DNA of 64,000 bases from Bacillus methanolicus MGA3 (GCF_000724485.1 NZ_CP007739.1:3256001-3320000); one strand, 5' to 3'; positions 15,966 to 24,906 are shown, counted from the first letter of the stretch. The notes: generated by a model not told the origin, from the sequence alone. A program made the numbers and translations.

Positions 15966-16208
15966 CTAATTGCGCGCTAATTCCACCAGCTTTTTCAGCT
16001 CATCAGGATTAAAGCCTTTTACCGCTTGATCTTCAACGACAGTTACGGGTATTCCCATAAAGCCAAACTTTTCTACTTCTTGTTGATATTCCGGGTTGGC
16101 CAACACGTCTCTAACTTCAAATGGAATTCCTTCCTGAGTAAGCATTTGTTTGACCATATTGCACTCATTGCAGCCCTGTGCAGAATAGACAATTACTTGT
16201 TTGTTCAT
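15966..16208 (-). CDS. Glutaredoxin family protein
   Basis: An 80-residue thioredoxin-fold protein with a CNEC active site at residues 13-16 and the cis-Pro motif GIPVTVV, the form of NrdH/glutaredoxin-like electron donors. Cytosolic. Its start overlaps the end of ytxJ by 4 bases, so the two are one operon. Given the bacillithiol link of YtxJ, a role in reducing protein-thiol mixed disulfides is likely, though the exact partner is not visible. Confidence 0.88.
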   Translation of the reverse strand: MNKQVIVYSAQGCNECNMVKQMLTQEGIPFEVRDVLANPEYQQEVEKFGFMGIPVTVVEDQAVKGFNPDELKKLVELARN

Positions 16209-16531
16209 TGGTTTAACGCCTCTCTAATAGATTCCCTCGTAATCTTCCAATGGGAAGTATCCCAGCGTACTTTTCCATCTTCAAGAAGGAAAATTTGCGG
16301 AGATTCATGCTTAATTCCAAATTCCTCAGCAATTTTATTTGAAACCGGGCGGTCTTCAATCACGTGGACAACAGCAGCAGAAATGTCCGTTTCCTTCAGG
16401 AATGATTGAAATTCCTCATAGGCTTTCGCACTGATCGGACAAGTGGTGCTGTGCTTAAAAAGCAACTGTTTCCCCGGTTGTTGAACAAATTGATGAAAAT
16501 CTTCTATTGTTTGAAGTTGTTTGATTGACAT
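16205..16531 (-). CDS. ytxJ: Bacillithiol system redox-active protein YtxJ
   Basis: About 108 residues of thioredoxin fold with the single-cysteine YtxJ motif KHSTTCPISAKAYEEF and the cis-Pro segment HESPQIFLLEDG. YtxJ is a monothiol bacilliredoxin-like protein of Bacillaceae that de-bacillithiolates proteins. AAAGGAG (complement near 16542-16548) lies about 10 nt before the ATG at 16531; a GTG at 16540 is too close to it. Forms an operon with the overlapping glutaredoxin-like gene. Confidence 0.9.
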   Translation of the reverse strand: MSIKQLQTIEDFHQFVQQPGKQLLFKHSTTCPISAKAYEEFQSFLKETDISAAVVHVIEDRPVSNKIAEEFGIKHESPQIFLLEDGKVRWDTSHWKITRESIREALNQ

Positions 16532-16554
16532 GGTTTCCACTCTCCTTTATTAAT

Positions 16555-16695
16555 TTATATTTTTACCGTGTTCAAAAAAGCCTCAATTTTATCACGATCG
16601 AACACATGAAAAGTTTGGCTGCCAATCACGATAAAAAGTGCAGCAGCCCCCTCGCTCAAGCATTTGGTCAAGTTGAAAATTTTAAGATTACCCCA
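16555..16695 (-). pseudogene. Possible 3' remnant of an unidentified gene
   Basis: An open stretch of 46 codons without a good start ends at 16555, just before the ytxJ ribosome site. It encodes FIVIGSQTFHVFDRDKIEAF followed by a short tail, which reads like real protein rather than noise. I cannot name it. The remainder of the gap 16696-16891 shows only the promoter-like A/T-rich leader of the OsmC gene. Confidence 0.3.
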
Positions 16696-16891
16696 TCAAA
16701 ACGGCCATGACTGTAGGATAGTCCACAAAAAGTCCCTTTAAAAAGATATTACAAAATTATTTTTCTTTTTCCAAAATTAATGCCTATTTTTTCCCCCAAC
16801 TTTGTGGTCTATTTTTACTTTAACATAGGAAGGATATGCATGACTAACTTATAGATTGGTTATCATAATGTATGTCATGGGAGGTATGTAA

Positions 16892-17332
16892 ATGGCTCGC
16901 ATACAATTAAAAGCTTCAGGTGTTACTGAAGGATCCACTTCTAAGATTACAACAGGCACCCACACATTTAATATTGATGAACCGGAAAGCCAAGGTGGTA
17001 AAAACACTGGACCGAATCCGCTTCAAACAGTTTTGGGCGCACTTATCGGCTGCGAAAACATCATTGCCAACATGGTGGCTAAAGAGATCAACTTTGATCT
17101 TCAAGGAATTATTTTTTCAGTAAAAGGAGAACTCGATTCACGCGGTTATAAGGGAGATCCAAATGTTCGCACTTACTTTCAAAAAGTAGAAATTTCCGCA
17201 GAAATAAAGACGAGTGAATCGGAAGAACGTATTCAGGAACTGAAAAAAATAACCGACAGCCGCTGCCCAGTATTTAATTTGTTAAAAGCAGCTGACGTTG
17301 AAATCGTAACAAACTGGAAAAAAGCTGAGTAG
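16892..17332 (+). CDS. OsmC family peroxiredoxin-like protein
   Basis: A 146-residue OsmC/Ohr-fold protein of the YhfA-like subgroup. The two conserved cysteines appear in LIGCENIIANMVAKE and SRCPVFNLL, the pair that reduces organic hydroperoxides or handles thiol adducts in this family. GGGAGG precedes the ATG. A second, diverged OsmC gene is at 37377-37829. Stands alone, ended by a clear terminator. Which peroxide or adduct it handles cannot be read. Confidence 0.9.
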   Translation: MARIQLKASGVTEGSTSKITTGTHTFNIDEPESQGGKNTGPNPLQTVLGALIGCENIIANMVAKEINFDLQGIIFSVKGELDSRGYKGDPNVRTYFQKVEISAEIKTSESEERIQELKKITDSRCPVFNLLKAADVEIVTNWKKAE

Positions 17333-17343
17333 CCGGAAAGGCA

Positions 17344-17370
17344 AAAGGAGTGGTTTATTGCCACTCCTTT
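17344..17370 (+). terminator. Terminator of osmC-like gene
   Basis: AAAGGAGTGG (17344-17353) and CCACTCCTTT (17361-17370) with a 7-nt loop, followed by TT. Confidence 0.85.
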
Positions 17371-17431
17371 TTAATAGTAAGGAAATATGATTTTTTTGCA
17401 TTTCTAGCATCTGTATCTTGTCAAATGAATT

Positions 17432-17585
17432 TAGAGCCTTTTAATTTTTAATTATATGAGCTAATATTTTCATTTATGAGCCCTTATTTGATATATGAGC
17501 CTTCATTCGGATTTATTAGCCTTTATTTTCATATATGAGCCATGATTCCATTTTATGTGCCGTCGTTCTGATTTATGAGCCATCA
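17432..17585. repeat. Eight-unit array of ATTTATGAGCC at 20-bp spacing
   Basis: The core (A/T)TATGAGC or a one-base variant begins at 17432, 17456, 17476, 17495, 17515, 17535, 17555 and 17575, with steps of 24, 20, 19, 20, 20, 20 and 20 bp. Sequence between cores is A/T-rich and not conserved. It fills the gap after the OsmC terminator; no coding frame crosses it. Confidence 0.75.
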
Positions 17586-17659
17586 CGGCTTGGCCCCCTT
17601 TTTTTAGACACGTACTTTAATTTTCTTTGCTTTTCGCATTATTTCATCTTTTTGTTTTT

Positions 17660-17892
17660 CCTTCTTCACCTTAGCCCATTTTAGATGATGTCACTTCATC
17701 GTCAAGCCCAATTCGCTTGACCCTTTCGTTCCATCATCTAGGGGTGGGTTAGGTGAAGAAGGAGTAACTCTGCGAAGCTTACAAGCTGATCGCCATATCC
17801 TCCGGATAACCTTCATCCTTATACAATTCATGAAACTGAACAGGAGTAAGATAATTAAGGCTGCCGTGATATCTCCGATAGTATAGCTTTAA
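17660..17892 (-). mobile_element. Remnant of an IS3-type insertion sequence (transposase C-terminus and right end)
   Basis: On the minus strand, 17779-17892 encodes YYRRYHGSLNYLTPVQFHEL and a short tail ending in a stop; this is the C-terminus of an rve-type IS3-family transposase. Downstream on that strand is a long imperfect inverted repeat with 31-base arms at 17660-17690 and 17732-17762, including G-T wobble pairs, around an inner GTCAAGC/GCTTGAC stem. The remainder of the transposase is missing, cut off where the TnpB remnant starts. Confidence 0.65.
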
Positions 17893-18649
17893 TAGGCAAC
17901 TACATGAAATTGCCTAAACTTGGTCTTGTTCGTTTTGCCAAAAGCCGCGAAGTGAAAGGACGTATCCTAAATGCAACAATACGGCGTAATCCTTCTGGCA
18001 AATACTTTGTTTCTCTTGGTACAAAGACAGAAGTAACTGAATGGCCAAAAACCCGTTCAGCTATTGGAGTTGACGTGGGAATCAAAGACTTTGCTATTCT
18101 TTCCGATGGAACAACTTACTCCAATCCAAAATTTTTCCGCTCCTTAGGGGAAAAATTAGCAAAAGCACAACGGATTATGAGTAGACGAACCGTTGGCGGT
18201 GGAAATTAGTACAAAGCTAAAAAGAAAGTTGCCCGTATATATGAAAAAATAGCCAATGCAAGAAGGGATTTTTTAGACAAGGTTTCAACCGATATTGTCA
18301 AAAACCACGACATTATCGGAATGGAAGATTTGTCTATAGCTAATATGTTAAAGAATCATTCTCTTGCCAAAGCAATTAGTGAAGCATCATGGTCGCAATT
18401 CAAAACCATGATTGAGTACAAAGCAAAATGGTATGGCAAACAAGTTGTGACCGTTGCAAAAAACTTTCCTTCCAGTCAGCTTTGTTCAAAATGTGGCTAT
18501 CAAAACAAAGACGTTAAAAATTTGGATTGCGTGAATGGGACTGTCCTTCTTGCGGAACCTATCATAATCGAGATATTAACGCAAGTATCAATCTTAAAAA
18601 TGAAGCCATAAGACTTCTAACCGCAGGGACTGCGGGGCTAGCCTACTAA
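17893..18649 (+). pseudogene. tnpB: TnpB (IS200/IS605 OrfB) pseudogene
   Basis: A decayed RuvC-type RNA-guided nuclease gene. The N-terminal 100 or more residues are absent. RuvC pieces survive: SAIGVDVGIKDFAIL (first Asp), [13 protein letters not shown] (Glu), and in a shifted frame [11 protein letters not shown] (last Asp). A TAG at 18207-18209 replaces what is a Trp in the family, and one T is missing near 18522, which shifts the frame inside the zinc ribbon ([10 protein letters not shown] in one frame, [14 protein letters not shown] in the next). It therefore cannot make an active nuclease. It abuts the IS3 remnant at its left end. Confidence 0.85.
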
Positions 18650-18735
18650 GATAACCGAAGGTTACTTCGGTGTTCGTAGGAATCTCCCGCTTCAAACAAC
18701 CCGTCAGGGTGTTAAGCGGTGAGTAGTTCAATCAC
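18615..18735 (+). ncRNA. Omega-RNA-like 3' end of the TnpB element
   Basis: The TnpB 3' end and the following 85 bases hold three nested stems: CCGCAGGGACTGCGG; AACCGAA/TTCGGTGTT; and CCGCTT-n-AAGCGG with inner ACAACCC/GGGTGTT. It ends in GCGGTGAGTAGTTCA near 18730, the form of an IS605-group right end, where the guide part of the omega-RNA would begin in the flanking DNA. Assigned by position and fold, so moderate confidence. Confidence 0.5.
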
Positions 18736-18751
18736 ATATGACGGAGGCGAC

Positions 18752-20428
18752 TTAAAATTTACCTGATCTAAAAATAGAAAAAAGCAGCCAAAGAAACATT
18801 AATGTAGCAACAATGAATCCGAGTTCAATTGCAGGTATTTCCCATAGCAGCGTTGATTGTCTTCCGATAGATGATCCAATAATAAGTCCGACCATAATTA
18901 TGCTAAAGGAAAGCAACACAATACTGAATGAAAGACGGTTGCTGATTCTGTCCATTTTCTTTAATAAAAGATGAAGTTCGGGAATAGTAATTTCTATCCG
19001 TAATTTTCCTTGTTGCATAATGGAGGTTATTTCTCTTAACTTTTTAGGCAAATCGGAGATGATTTCTGAGTATTCAACAATATGGCTCCAAGCATTTTCT
19101 GCAAGTTTTTTTGGATGAAAGCGATCCTTCATCAATCGTTCCCCAAAAGGTTCTGCCACATTCATAATGCTAAACTCCGGATCCAATGATTCTACAACTC
19201 CTTCAAGAGTTAGAAGGGATTTACCAAGTATTGTTAAGTCGGCAGGAATCCGAATGCGATGATGAAACGCAACGGTAAATAGGTCATTAATAGCTTCCCC
19301 AATACTAATTTGACTTAATGGAACGTCATAATATTTGTCCTTTAAGTCATCAATATCTTGTCGTAATAATTCCATATCAATATCTTCCGGAATTAGTCCC
19401 ATGCGTGAAACGACTTTAATAATCCCATCAGTATTTCCGCGCTTCAAAGAAATTACAAGAGACGCAAACTGGTATTTCATGTCATGATTCAAACGGCCCA
19501 TCATTCCAAAATCCAGTAATGCAATCACTTCACCAGGCAATACTAATACATTACCTGGATGAGGGTCTCCATGAAAAAATCCCTCGATTAAAATTTGATG
19601 AAAAAAAGACTGTGCCAATCTTTCAGCAATAACTTTCCGATTATATCCTTTTTCACCCATTTTTTTTAGGTCATTTACTCTTACTCCTTCTATATATCCC
19701 ATAGTAAGAACTTTTTTCGTTGAGTAATCCCAATAAATTTTCGGAATACAGATCGTAGAATTGCCAGTAAATTGATTGGCAATTTTTTCGGCATTTCGTC
19801 CCTCAGTGCGATAATCTAATTCTGTTCGCAAGGATTTTGCAAACTCTTCAATCATATCCCTTAATTGACATCTCTTAGCCCAATCCATTCGCAATTCCAT
19901 TAGTCTTGCCAAATCTTCAAGTATTTCCAAATCTGTTTCGATTACATTCCGAATGTTCGGCCGTTGAATTTTTACCGCTACTGACTCTTTGGAATACAGC
20001 CTGGCATAATGTACTTGTCCGATCGATGCAGCAGCGAGAGGTGTTTCATGGAATTCATCAAAAATCGTTTCGATGCTTTCTCCTAATTCTTCTTCAATAA
20101 TTTGCCGCACTTGATCAAACGAAAAAGGGGGAACGCGATCCTGTAATTTTTCCAGCTCCTGTGTAATATACTCTGGAATTAAATCACGCCGGGTACTTGC
20201 AATTTGACCCATTTTTATAAAAGTAGGGCCCAACTCTTGCAAGCATGACCGTACTCTTCCGCCAATCCGCCTTGGGTTCAAATCTGCATTTGCGTTCACT
20301 TTTTTTATTGGGATGGGCAAGACTTCTGACAAGCCTAAGTCTTTTACAATGTAGCCTAAACCATTGCGCAAAAAGGCATTTATGATTTCTTGATACCGTT
20401 GGGCGTGTTTCATTCTCCTACCGAGCAT
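18752..20428 (-). CDS. ABC1/UbiB (AarF) family atypical kinase
   Basis: A 558-residue atypical protein-kinase-like ATPase. The UbiB hallmarks are all visible: KMGQIASTRRDLIPEYITQE (KxGQ extension), PLAAASIGQVHYA (Ala-rich nucleotide loop), VAVKIQRP, FFHGDPHPGNV and LLDFGMMGRL. Two membrane helices close the C-terminus, so it is membrane anchored. Family members support isoprenoid quinone or lipid metabolism; the target here is unknown. It is encoded 30 bp after a phasin-like gene, a pairing seen in other Bacillaceae. The IS605-type right end lies only about 15 bases beyond its stop codon. Confidence 0.9.
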   Translation of the reverse strand: MLGRRMKHAQRYQEIINAFLRNGLGYIVKDLGLSEVLPIPIKKVNANADLNPRRIGGRVRSCLQELGPTFIKMGQIASTRRDLIPEYITQELEKLQDRVPPFSFDQVRQIIEEELGESIETIFDEFHETPLAAASIGQVHYARLYSKESVAVKIQRPNIRNVIETDLEILEDLARLMELRMDWAKRCQLRDMIEEFAKSLRTELDYRTEGRNAEKIANQFTGNSTICIPKIYWDYSTKKVLTMGYIEGVRVNDLKKMGEKGYNRKVIAERLAQSFFHQILIEGFFHGDPHPGNVLVLPGEVIALLDFGMMGRLNHDMKYQFASLVISLKRGNTDGIIKVVSRMGLIPEDIDMELLRQDIDDLKDKYYDVPLSQISIGEAINDLFTVAFHHRIRIPADLTILGKSLLTLEGVVESLDPEFSIMNVAEPFGERLMKDRFHPKKLAENAWSHIVEYSEIISDLPKKLREITSIMQQGKLRIEITIPELHLLLKKMDRISNRLSFSIVLLSFSIIMVGLIIGSSIGRQSTLLWEIPAIELGFIVATLMFLWLLFSIFRSGKF

Positions 20429-20458
20429 AAATAATTCCCTCCGAACTATGACTCGTCT

Positions 20459-20758
20459 TTATTCACCTTTCCTTTCTCTTTCCAGCATTTCAATTCTACG
20501 CTCTAATTCACGAACTTCATCTTTTGAAACAAGGTTCAGTTCATCCAGCATTTGTTTGATTCTCAATTTAACCATTTCATCTAATTCTTTCCTGGCTTGA
20601 GCGCCTCTTTCCGTCAGCTTATCAATCCATTCCTTTGATTCCGCCTTACTTAATTCTCCCTTTGTTACAAGATCATTGACGATTTTTTCAATTTGCTCTT
20701 TACTGGTAATCGCCACGCCTAATCCTAACGAAAGTACTTGATTGATTAAATTTTTCAT
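20459..20758 (-). CDS. Phasin-like helical protein
   Basis: A 99-residue protein, nearly all amphipathic helix and coiled coil, resembling the polyhydroxyalkanoate granule-associated (phasin) family; typical segments are KEQIEKIVNDLVTKGELSKA and the C-terminal VRELERRIEMLERERKGE. It precedes the UbiB gene in one operon. No PHA synthase is in the window, so granule association is not implied; a scaffold role for the UbiB partner is a fair guess. GGAGG precedes its ATG. Confidence 0.75.
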   Translation of the reverse strand: MKNLINQVLSLGLGVAITSKEQIEKIVNDLVTKGELSKAESKEWIDKLTERGAQARKELDEMVKLRIKQMLDELNLVSKDEVRELERRIEMLERERKGE

Positions 20759-21152
20759 GTTGCTTTTCCTCCTTTATCATTTTCTGTTAGTCAAGCAAGG
20801 ATTTTAGTTCTATTATTTTTTTCTCAGCTGATTATTCACCGGCATTAATGCATTCTTTTGCTTTTGTCGTGTCAAATGCCGCAATATGCCCTACTTCAGG
20901 ACATTATTCAAGTCAACGGAAACTGCTAGGAACTAAAGCCTAACCTATCTTTTTCATTTTTCCCTCCATTTTGAGATTGTAAACTTTTCGATTTAAGTTA
21001 ATTTCCCATGTGAAATAAAGAGATATGTATTCGTACTTTTACTTAGTGGAATACTTAAATGTGTCTTTTTGGGTTTTTTGGGTATTTTGGGTTGATGATA
21101 ATAGATTAACTGACTATAATCAAGATGTAAATATTTTAGGGTGGTTTTACTC
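20759..21152. other. Divergent regulatory gap with TTTTGGG repeats
   Basis: This 394-bp gap separates the phasin-UbiB operon from a divergent winged-helix gene. Near 21062-21094 it carries three GGG triplets in TTTTTGGG-type repeats; a similar pair lies just after the same gene at 21858-21884. No gene or RNA was recognised. Confidence 0.4.
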
Positions 21153-21830
21153 ATGAATCTAACAGAACGAAAAAAACAGTTTTTGCAAAAATTGATTGAT
21201 TTATATGAAAGAACCGAACTGCCCGTTCATTACGAAACTTTGGCAAAGGCAATCGGGGTCAGTAAATGGACGGCATATGATATGTTAAAACAGCTTGAAA
21301 AATTGGGTTTTCTAACTCGCGATTATACGATTAATAATCGGGAAACGGGCCGCTCCCAAATCGTGTACACACCATCAAAAAAGGCATTTGACTTATTGAA
21401 TAACTCGTCTTCAATAGAAGTAAGTATGGAAGAATGGGAAAAGATTAAAAAAGAAGTATTGGCATTCTCAAAACAATTAAAGGACTTAAATCCCAATTTA
21501 GCGATTCAAAAAGTTTTAGAGGAAATGTCAAAGATTAAGAAGAAAGCAATTCTTTGTGCTTATATCTTATGTCTGCTCATTGTTTATTTAAACAATTCCA
21601 ATGAACGGACGATTTTTTTGATTAAACATATCGTTGAAGACATTCATGAACACCATACAAGACTCATCATGTTTGTTGGAACTGTTATAGGTACAATTAT
21701 TCAAACAGCGAACAAAAATTTAGGAAGTGAATTGGCCAAATTGGGAAGTGAGTTTGTCTGTATGATCGGGCAGCTCTCAAAAAAGGAAAAAGAAATGATT
21801 TCCAAATTTCTTATTGAGAGTATATCTTAA
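21153..21830 (+). CDS. Winged-helix regulator with C-terminal helical/membrane part
   Basis: About 225 residues. The first 70 form a winged helix: ERKKQFLQKLIDLYERTEL, then LAKAIGVSKWTAYDMLKQLE as recognition helix, then the wing with a Thr-rich turn. The second half has one strongly hydrophobic helix (AILCAYILCLLIVYL) and another moderately hydrophobic one (LIMFVGTVIGTIIQTA), so it may touch the membrane. AGGGTGG gives the ATG at 21153 better spacing than the upstream GTG at 21141. It is divergent from the phasin-UbiB operon and is a natural candidate for its regulator. Family not named. Confidence 0.7.
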   Translation: MNLTERKKQFLQKLIDLYERTELPVHYETLAKAIGVSKWTAYDMLKQLEKLGFLTRDYTINNRETGRSQIVYTPSKKAFDLLNNSSSIEVSMEEWEKIKKEVLAFSKQLKDLNPNLAIQKVLEEMSKIKKKAILCAYILCLLIVYLNNSNERTIFLIKHIVEDIHEHHTRLIMFVGTVIGTIIQTANKNLGSELAKLGSEFVCMIGQLSKKEKEMISKFLIESIS

Positions 21831-21958
21831 TTTTCATTAAATTCCCCAATAAATTCTTCCGTGTTTGTTTTTTGGTTTTTTGGGTGATCTTTAATGAAAA
21901 TCTTATCCCGGTTTTTCTGGCTGTTCGACAAAAAAGTCCATCATAGGAGTTGATTCTT

Positions 21959-22627
21959 TTGGGAGAAAAATCAGCATTGATAGCAGGAGCAAGTGGCCTT
22001 GTTGGCGGAGAGCTGCTTCATTACCTGCTGGACGGAGATCAATACGACAAAGTTGTTGCATTAGTGCGTAAACCTCTTGGCATCAAACACCCAAAACTCG
22101 AGGAAATAATTGTAGATTTTGAAAATCTCTTCAACTATAAAGATCATTTTAGAGTTGATGATGTGTTCTGTTGTTTAGGGACTACGATTAAAAAAGCCAA
22201 ATCGAAAGAAGCCATGTTAAGAGTCGATGTTGATTATCCCTTAATCATTGCAAGGGTTGCAAAAGAAATGGGGGCAAAACAGTTCCTAGTTATCAGTTCC
22301 ATAGGGGCAAACCCTAACTCTTTCATATGGTATACCCGGATGAAAGGATTGCTTGAGGAACAACTTAAAGAGGTTGGTTTTCATTCACTGCATATACTCA
22401 GACCATCCCTTCTTCTTGGAAAAAGAGCAGAATTCAGACTTGGTGAAACAGCGGGGGCATTTCTGTCTACAAAACTTTCGTTCGCTTTTATTGGTCCGTT
22501 GAAAAAATATAAAGCAATTTCAGGTAAAACAGTCGCATTAGGTATGTATAAAATTGCTCAAAGTGATAAAAAGGGAGTAAATATTTATATTTCAAATGAA
22601 ATTGAGATGATCGCACAAACACAATAA
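21959..22627 (+). CDS. NAD(P)-binding Rossmann-fold oxidoreductase (TIP30/SDR-a like)
   Basis: About 222 residues with the atypical-SDR dinucleotide motif ALIAGASGLVGGELLHYLL at the N-terminus, the core DDVFCCLGTTIKKAKSKEA and the active-site-like QFLVISSIGANPNS with YTRMKG, matching the TIP30/YraR-type NAD-binding proteins. The TTG at 21959 follows GGAG by 8 nt; a TTG at 21950 is immediately beside it and unlikely. Cytosolic, substrate unknown. Ends with a small terminator. Confidence 0.82.
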   Translation: MGEKSALIAGASGLVGGELLHYLLDGDQYDKVVALVRKPLGIKHPKLEEIIVDFENLFNYKDHFRVDDVFCCLGTTIKKAKSKEAMLRVDVDYPLIIARVAKEMGAKQFLVISSIGANPNSFIWYTRMKGLLEEQLKEVGFHSLHILRPSLLLGKRAEFRLGETAGAFLSTKLSFAFIGPLKKYKAISGKTVALGMYKIAQSDKKGVNIYISNEIEMIAQTQ

Positions 22628-22628
22628 G

Positions 22629-22646
22629 CAGTTCCTTAAGGAGCTG
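22629..22646 (+). terminator. Terminator hairpin
   Basis: CAGTTCC (22629-22635) and GGAGCTG (22640-22646) around TTAA, followed by TTGTTTTTG. Confidence 0.7.
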
Positions 22647-22750
22647 TTGTTTTTGTGTTGGGCGGTCGGTACACAAAGAAAACAAATTGTTTGATTTTAT
22701 AGTCGTATAGTTATTAAATTATAAAATATAAAAAGAAAGAAGATGAAAGT

Positions 22751-23800
22751 ATGTCCGAAAATAAAAAAGCAAAACGAATAACCGATATTCCATTTTCGGT
22801 ACTTGATCTTTCTCCGATTGTAGAAGGTGGTACGCCATCCGATTCTTTTCGAAATACACTAGATCTAGCTCAACATGCGGAAAAGTGGGGATATCACCGA
22901 TATTGGCTGGCAGAACACCATAATATTTCTGCCGTAGCCAGTTCTGCAACATCTGTTGTCATTTGTCATGTGGCTCAAGGTACTTCAAAAATCCGAGTAG
23001 GTTCAGGCGGAATCATGCTGCCTAACCATGCTCCGCTGGTCATTGCTGAACAGTTCGGAACTCTCGAATCTCTGTTTCCAGGCCGAATTGATCTTGGTCT
23101 TGGCCGCGCACCCGGTACAGATCAGCTTACCGCTCATGCTCTAAGACGCGACCTTAGAAGCCATGGCGAGGATTTCCCTGAGCAACTAGCTGAACTTCGC
23201 GCCTATTTTGATCCGTCTTTAGCTTCAGGAAGAATGCATGTAAGAGCAGTCCCGGGCGAGGGCTTGAACATTCCAATTTGGTTATTGGGCTCAAGCGGAT
23301 ACAGCGCACAACTTGCCGGCATGCTCGGACTGCCATTTGCTTTCGCAAGCCACTTCTCACCTAACAATACACTGGTGGCACTGCAGTTATACCGCCAATA
23401 TTTCAAGCCTTCAAAAGTGCTTGATAAGCCGTATGCAATGGTCGCAGTGAACGTTATTGCTGCAGAAACGGATGAAGAAGCACGCTATCTGGCAACTACA
23501 ATGCAGCAGCAATTCCTAAACTTGGTTCGGAATCATAATGTACCGCTGCAGCCTCCTGTTGACAATATAGATGCTCTTTGGAACGAATATGAAAAAGAAG
23601 CCGTCGAACAGCAATTAGGTTCTTCCATCATTGGCAACCCTGAGACTGTGAAAGAAAAGCTGCAGAATTTTTTAGATGATACCCAGGCCGACGAAATCAT
23701 GATCAATGCCTCAATTTTTGATCACCAAGCACGGCTTCGTTCCTACGAAATCGTGGCAGACATCACGAATTTGCAAGAACAACGCGAAACACGGATTTAA
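22751..23800 (+). CDS. Luciferase-like (LLM class) flavin monooxygenase
   Basis: A 349-residue bacterial-luciferase-like TIM-barrel protein of the MsnO8 subgroup. The start [20 protein letters not shown], then [21 protein letters not shown] and [12 protein letters not shown], are the usual landmarks. Such enzymes use reduced flavin and oxygen on unknown small organics. Single gene between terminators; AGAAAGAAGATGAAAGT precedes the ATG, so its ribosome site is only moderate. Confidence 0.9.
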   Translation: MSENKKAKRITDIPFSVLDLSPIVEGGTPSDSFRNTLDLAQHAEKWGYHRYWLAEHHNISAVASSATSVVICHVAQGTSKIRVGSGGIMLPNHAPLVIAEQFGTLESLFPGRIDLGLGRAPGTDQLTAHALRRDLRSHGEDFPEQLAELRAYFDPSLASGRMHVRAVPGEGLNIPIWLLGSSGYSAQLAGMLGLPFAFASHFSPNNTLVALQLYRQYFKPSKVLDKPYAMVAVNVIAAETDEEARYLATTMQQQFLNLVRNHNVPLQPPVDNIDALWNEYEKEAVEQQLGSSIIGNPETVKEKLQNFLDDTQADEIMINASIFDHQARLRSYEIVADITNLQEQRETRI

Positions 23801-23817
23801 ATGATACGATAATGTAC

Positions 23818-23848
23818 AAAAAAGGAGCTGCTAGGCAGTTCCTTTTTT
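23818..23848. terminator. Bidirectional terminator
   Basis: AAAGGAGCTG (23821-23830) pairs with CAGTTCCTTT (23836-23845), flanked by A and T runs. It separates the convergent luciferase-like and siderophore-binding genes. Confidence 0.85.
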
Positions 23849-23886
23849 ATTTTATATTTAGTTTTATGACCTATTGGAAACAAAAT

Positions 23887-24837
23887 TTATTTTTTCGTTA
23901 ACGAATCAACAATTTGATCAATCGTTAGGTTATTAGCGATCACACCGCTAATTGTCCAATGGCTCGGATCTTCCATGTTATATACGTTTCCTTTTTTAAC
24001 AGCCGGGATGCCTTTCCAAACAGAGCTGTTTTTTAGTGTTTCTAATCCCGGTTCACCAGGTTTGCTAACAAGGAACAGGTGATCAGCATCAAGCTTAGAC
24101 AATGCTTCAAGTGAAACCGGCTTCCATGTAGCTTCGGCTTTCGGTAATTTTTGAATCATTTTAGGCTGAGCAACACCCAGATCACCATAGAGAACATTTG
24201 CTGCAAAGCGTGTATTTTCAAACAAGTAGAATTGATCACCAGCTACCCATAAAATGGCTGCTGTTTCATCGCCTATTGCTTCTTTAATTTTCTTAGATGC
24301 ATCTTTCACCTTTGCATCATAATCAGCCAATACATTTTTTGCTTGCTTTTCTTTCCCTAACAATTTCCCCATTACTTCTAATTGTTTACGCCAGTCGGAG
24401 CCTTCATCATCTTTAAAAACATATGTTGGCGCAACTTTTTTATACTCTTCATAATTCCCTTTTTGAATAGCCGATGCTGAACTAAAAACAATTAAGTCAG
24501 GTTGTGCCTTAATCGTTTGTTCTAATGGTAAATCCCAACCAATTTTTGGCACGTCTTTCAAATCAGATTGTAAGTAATCAAGTACAGTTGTTCCAATTGA
24601 CCACTGAGCTGCTGGAGTCACGCCAAGTGCTACGAGCGAATCTTCCATGTAAGGAGCAAGAATGCGTTGCGGATTTGCAGGAATCGTTACTTTTCCCATT
24701 GCATCCGTCACTGTCACATCTTTTGTGTTTTCCTGTGTTTCCTTCGTATTGTTAGTACCACAACCTACTAACAACATTATCGTACAAATAAAAATTGTGA
24801 TGATCGCTAAATATGTATTTCGAAATTTCATTTTCAT
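23887..24837 (-). CDS. Iron-siderophore ABC transporter substrate-binding lipoprotein
   Basis: A 316-residue FepB/FhuD-type binding protein. Signal peptide with lipobox LLVGC (Cys 26) anchors it to the outer membrane face; then VTVTDAMGKVTIPANPQRI opens the periplasmic-binding-protein fold, with the long linker helix and C-terminal lobe following. It lies divergently from two FecCD permeases and an ATPase. A perfect Fur palindrome lies 28 bp upstream of its start, so expression is expected under iron limitation. The siderophore is not identifiable. Confidence 0.92.
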   Translation of the reverse strand: MKMKFRNTYLAIITIFICTIMLLVGCGTNNTKETQENTKDVTVTDAMGKVTIPANPQRILAPYMEDSLVALGVTPAAQWSIGTTVLDYLQSDLKDVPKIGWDLPLEQTIKAQPDLIVFSSASAIQKGNYEEYKKVAPTYVFKDDEGSDWRKQLEVMGKLLGKEKQAKNVLADYDAKVKDASKKIKEAIGDETAAILWVAGDQFYLFENTRFAANVLYGDLGVAQPKMIQKLPKAEATWKPVSLEALSKLDADHLFLVSKPGEPGLETLKNSSVWKGIPAVKKGNVYNMEDPSHWTISGVIANNLTIDQIVDSLTKK

Positions 24838-24865
24838 CCTCCCAAATCTATCATTCTAATAACAA

Positions 24866-24880
24866 TGATAATCATTATCA
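24866..24880. promoter_or_regulatory. Fur box upstream of the siderophore-binding protein
   Basis: TGATAATCATTATCA is a perfect 7-1-7 Fur palindrome, 28 bp upstream of the binding-protein start. Confidence 0.9.
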
Positions 24881-24906
24881 ACAAAAACGTCAACACATAA
24901 AATTTT

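Noticed and set aside
10797..18735. Integrated plasmid or prophage
   Set aside because: There is no integrase, replication, capsid or conjugation gene, and pepT in the middle is an ordinary chromosomal gene.
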